A DNA stretch of 64,000 nucleotides from CAZTGZ01 sp964613385 (GTDB lineage Bacteria > Bacteroidota > Bacteroidia > NS11-12g > UBA9320). Under the pieces are notes generated by a model, which saw only the letters and a list, made by a program, of their open reading frames with translations, was not told the DNA's origin and searched no databases. Below are positions 61,951 to 64,000 of the stretch, one piece after another. The stretch spans positions 62,001-126,000 of the forward strand of contig CAZTGZ010000002.1 in assembly GCA_964613385.1 (NCBI GenBank), in the 5' to 3' direction. Positions within the stretch are counted from its first letter, which is position 1. The number at the start of each line of letters is the position of its first letter. Both the position numbers and the translations under genes were made by a program.

Positions 61951-62628
61951 AAGCGTTGGCATACAATAATACTAAAAAGGATTCACTTGATTTGTGTTAT
62001 CGGACAGCACATCAATTGTACCATATAAATTCAAATAATGCTACTTATTTAGATCAAGTTCATTAACTATTCTTGCGACTGAAGAGTAAGTTAATAAAAT
62101 TTCCATTTAGCAATACGAATTTCAATGGTTTCAGAATGTGGGTCGTGGGCGGGGAACGGCCTGATTTGTCTTTTCGTAATCCGATTGGCTATGAAGGCGT
62201 GAAAACAAATTTTCGCACCTTTATAGAGAAGTCTAGCGATGGGCGAACGGTTTATGTTCGATTGCCAGTCCAATTTTGTGATGATGAATACAAAATTCAT
62301 TCAACACATATATATGATGAAAGTGGCTCCCATCGCGGCTTACGCCGAATTAGCCTTAGCGGATAGAAAAGAGAAATTAAGCCTTGATTTTTTTTGCTTC
62401 TCCCGAAAGCTTTCGGGATTGATCAAGCAAAAAAAGTTAGTGGGGTAACGTAGTTTTGTTTGAAGAGAAGATGACATTCGGGCAAAGCCCTAAAAACTTC
62501 AGCACATGAATTTAAGATCAAATAAGTTGAGTTTTATAGAATCATAATTAGAAGGGCCAGTTGAATTTATATAAATTCTTTAAACAAGCGTAAATCTATA
62601 TAAACTCAATTTGGAGTACCTTAGTGGC
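61951..62628. other. Non-coding region with decayed sequence and a nested palindrome
   Basis: About 680 bp without a credible gene. The longest frame (62073-62366, 97 codons, plus) contains 'GGERPDLSFRNPIGYEGVKTNFRTFIE', which resembles no family I know, and frames on the opposite strand are as long, so I do not call it. The segment 62340-62460 has an unusual composition and carries the hairpin listed separately; the whole may be the remnant of a mobile or repeated element. Confidence 0.4.
62389..62435. repeat. Nested inverted repeat (REP-like hairpin)
   Basis: The outer arms TTTTTTTGCTT (62389-62399) and AAGCAAAAAAA (62425-62435) are exact reverse complements. Between them lies the 18-bp perfect palindrome TCCCGAAAGCTTTCGGGA (62401-62418). 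The whole would fold into one long hairpin. It follows no nearby gene end, so it is more like a dispersed palindromic element than a terminator. Confidence 0.6.
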
Positions 62629-63165
62629 ATGAAAATAATTGCTTTGATTCTGTCATCATTTTGGATCATATCCTGCCAGAAATCCGGAGATCACCACAAT
62701 CATACCCATGCGGTCAAAGACCAAAAAGCACTTTCATCTAATAAAATTCCTGAATTCCAGGGACAAATCGACTCTGTTTCGCTGAAGACGCTATTGCAAC
62801 GTTATTATACCGTAAAAAATGCTCTGGTGGATGGAAATGCACGTGCCGCAGCGTTCACTGCCAAAGAAGCCAGCAACTTTGCAACCGGTGGAGATAGTGT
62901 TTTGCTTACCATTTCCGATCAATTTCGGTTAATTTCTGAGAAGCAGGAATTGAGTTTACAACGCACCCATTTTTATACCCTAAGCGAATATATGTTCGCC
63001 GTAACTTCTAAAATTAAGCCGGATACCGCATCCATCTACCAACAATATTGCCCGATGGCCTTTGACGATCAGGGAGCCTTTTGGCTGAGCGATGAAGAGG
63101 AGATATACAATCCATATTTTGGTGAAGAAATGTTGCAATGCGGAATGGTCCAAAAAAAATACTGA
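62629..63165 (+). CDS. DUF3347 domain-containing lipoprotein
   Basis: 178 aa from ATG 62629; an in-frame start at 62611 would spoil the lipoprotein signal MKIIALILSSFWIIS then C (residue 16). Right after the cysteine comes a His-rich stretch (DHHNHTH) that may bind metal. DUF3347 marks: 'LKTLLQRYYTVKNALVDGNARAAAFTAKEASNF' and the end 'YCPMAFDDQGAFWLSDEEEIYNPYFGEEMLQCGMV', with the C-P-M and NPYFG...CG pattern. In Bacteroidota this domain often follows CusB-type efflux adaptors, so a link to copper is possible but not shown here. Confidence 0.85.
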   Translation: MKIIALILSSFWIISCQKSGDHHNHTHAVKDQKALSSNKIPEFQGQIDSVSLKTLLQRYYTVKNALVDGNARAAAFTAKEASNFATGGDSVLLTISDQFRLISEKQELSLQRTHFYTLSEYMFAVTSKIKPDTASIYQQYCPMAFDDQGAFWLSDEEEIYNPYFGEEMLQCGMVQKKY

Positions 63166-63166
63166 T

Positions 63167-63721
63167 ATGCATCCTGATTATATAACTTCCACAATCCGTC
63201 AATTCACCTATTACCGTGGTTTAGCCGAAAAGGCCATGGATCAGGTTTCTGACGAAGTTCTGTTTCAGATTCCTTCAGAAGATGGTAACAGCATCGCCAT
63301 CATTACCAAACATTTAGCGGGGAATATGTTGAGCAGATGGACGGACATCTTTCAATCAGACGGTGAAAAACCCTGGAGAAACCGGGATGGCGAATTCGAA
63401 ATGGATCATCATGATCGTCAGGCAGTTATGGCTTACTGGAATCAAGGCTGGAAATGCTTGTTCGACACCCTGGAATCTTTAAAAACCGAGGATTTGGAGC
63501 GCATCATATATATTAGAAATGAAGGTCATACTGTGTTGGAAGCCATAAACAGACAATTATGTCACTATAGTTATCATATAGGACAAATAGTGATGCTGGC
63601 CAAAATTTCAAAAGGCTCGTCGTTCATTTCACTGTCCATACCGCGGAACCAGTCCACCCATTATAATCAGCAAAAGTTTGATGAAGCACCGGAAATACGA
63701 CATTTCACCGACCGCGTATAG
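63167..63721 (+). CDS. DUF1572 family protein (DinB superfamily)
   Basis: 184 aa starting at ATG 63167, one base after the DUF3347 stop; the frame is open further upstream but overlaps that gene. 'SIAIITKHLAGNMLSRWTDIFQSDGEKPWRNRDGEFE' and 'EAINRQLCHYSYHIGQIVMLAKIS' are the conserved DUF1572 blocks and contain the three His of the DinB metal site. Function unknown (a probable metal-dependent small-molecule or thiol transferase). Probably co-transcribed with the lipoprotein. Confidence 0.85.
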   Translation: MHPDYITSTIRQFTYYRGLAEKAMDQVSDEVLFQIPSEDGNSIAIITKHLAGNMLSRWTDIFQSDGEKPWRNRDGEFEMDHHDRQAVMAYWNQGWKCLFDTLESLKTEDLERIIYIRNEGHTVLEAINRQLCHYSYHIGQIVMLAKISKGSSFISLSIPRNQSTHYNQQKFDEAPEIRHFTDRV

Positions 63722-63734
63722 GTCGGGCTTATTG

Positions 63735-63742
63735 TATATTTG
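63735..63742 (+). promoter_or_regulatory. Bacteroidota -7 box in front of the methyltransferase gene
   Basis: TATATTTG matches TAnnTTTG exactly. The probable TTG start follows only five bases later, near the expected transcription start, so the message may be leaderless. A -33 box is not evident. Confidence 0.4.
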
Positions 63743-63747
63743 AAGCC

Positions 63748-64000
63748 TTGAGTCTGAAAAGGAAAATTTTCTATGCTTTACCACCCTCATGGCGATTCTA
63801 TGTGAGGCGAATCATTTGGCTGCCCCAGGACTGGATTGACAAATTGAAAGGTGATACTCCGGCCATGGTTCCACCAAGAGGTATGATTTTTACAGGTTCC
63901 GGAGATTTTATCCATCAGGGGGATAATTTCCTCAAACATTTTATAGAAAAAGGTGGCCTAAAACCCGGGGATGATGTATTGGACATCGGTTCAGGAATTG
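63748..64000 (+). CDS. Class I SAM-dependent methyltransferase, partial
   Basis: Open from TTG 63748 to the window edge (84 codons). It reads LSLKRKIFYALPPSWRFYVR, then 'WLPQDWIDKLKG', 'RGMIFTGSGDFIHQGDNFLKHFIEKGGLKPGDDVLDIGSGI'. The last piece is motif I (D-x-G-x-G) of the SAM-binding fold. The start is uncertain because no ATG lies before the conserved part; the next ATG is at 63865. Substrate unknown. Confidence 0.7.
   Translation, partial: MSLKRKIFYALPPSWRFYVRRIIWLPQDWIDKLKGDTPAMVPPRGMIFTGSGDFIHQGDNFLKHFIEKGGLKPGDDVLDIGSGI

Noticed and set aside
62073..62366. 97-codon plus-strand ORF in the interval before the DUF3347 gene
   Set aside because: No recognisable family, poor codon pattern, and an equally long frame on the other strand; treated as decayed or non-coding DNA.

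Overview
The window is chromosomal DNA of a member of the Bacteroidota, probably an uncultured or little-studied lineage of Saprospiria/Chitinophagia type. The evidence is: three large surface proteins that end in type IX secretion (T9SS) sorting domains; SusC/PorT-style porins and PKD repeats; several upstream regions with the Bacteroidota sigma factor signature (TTTG, about 19-20 nt, TAnnTTTG) and few Shine-Dalgarno sequences; a menaquinone-type MenE-like enzyme; and a type II-C CRISPR locus with the long 47-nt repeats known from this phylum. No rRNA or tRNA gene was seen.

Layout. 1-2.7 kb: a partial outer-membrane beta-barrel gene, lptB (LPS export ATPase) and a convergent serine hydrolase. 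2.8-18.3 kb: two abutting giant ORFs on the minus strand that read as one adhesin-like gene of about 5,160 codons broken by a single -1 frameshift at about 11,175. It has six parallel beta-helix modules with CARDB-like spacers, three Ig-like domains, eighteen PKD-like repeats and a T9SS type A tail. 18.7-22.2 kb: a lipoprotein, a TerB/J-domain co-chaperone and a sodium:solute symporter. 22.2-28.8 kb (minus): a PD40 propeller protein, DUF1761, AraC with two VOC genes, and a trmB - menE-like - class V aminotransferase operon. 28.9-34.4 kb (plus): an envelope protein-folding operon of three SurA/PpiC-like genes plus a MoxR ATPase and a DMT membrane protein. 34.4-35.7 kb: icd on the minus strand.

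35.7-44.8 kb is a complete type II-C CRISPR-Cas locus. A tracrRNA is readable on the minus strand between icd and cas9; then come cas9 (1,138 aa), cas1 and cas2 on the plus strand, then an array of 53 repeats and 52 spacers. The anti-repeat shows that crRNAs are made from the minus strand, i.e. the array is transcribed toward cas2, and a rho-independent-type hairpin facing that direction sits between array and cas2. Each repeat carries a Bacteroidota promoter-like pair of boxes at 20-nt spacing in the crRNA direction. The cas2-distal repeat is degenerate, and one more fossil repeat lies exactly one period beyond it, so the old end of the array is probably at 44.7 kb and the adaptation end next to cas2.

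44.9-64 kb: a T9SS type B protein; small ORFs and a RAYT/IS200-like transposase with a perfect 34-bp palindrome inside its coding region; a beta-CASP metallo-hydrolase; PPK2; a MAM/PKD T9SS protein; 2-oxoglutarate dehydrogenase E1; GNAT and TonB-domain genes; a DinB - ECF sigma - small membrane protein - Spy/CnrX-like cassette; an F420-type NADP oxidoreductase; a SulP transporter; a 680-bp non-coding stretch with a nested palindrome; a DUF3347 lipoprotein; a DUF1572/DinB protein; and the start of a methyltransferase cut by the window edge.
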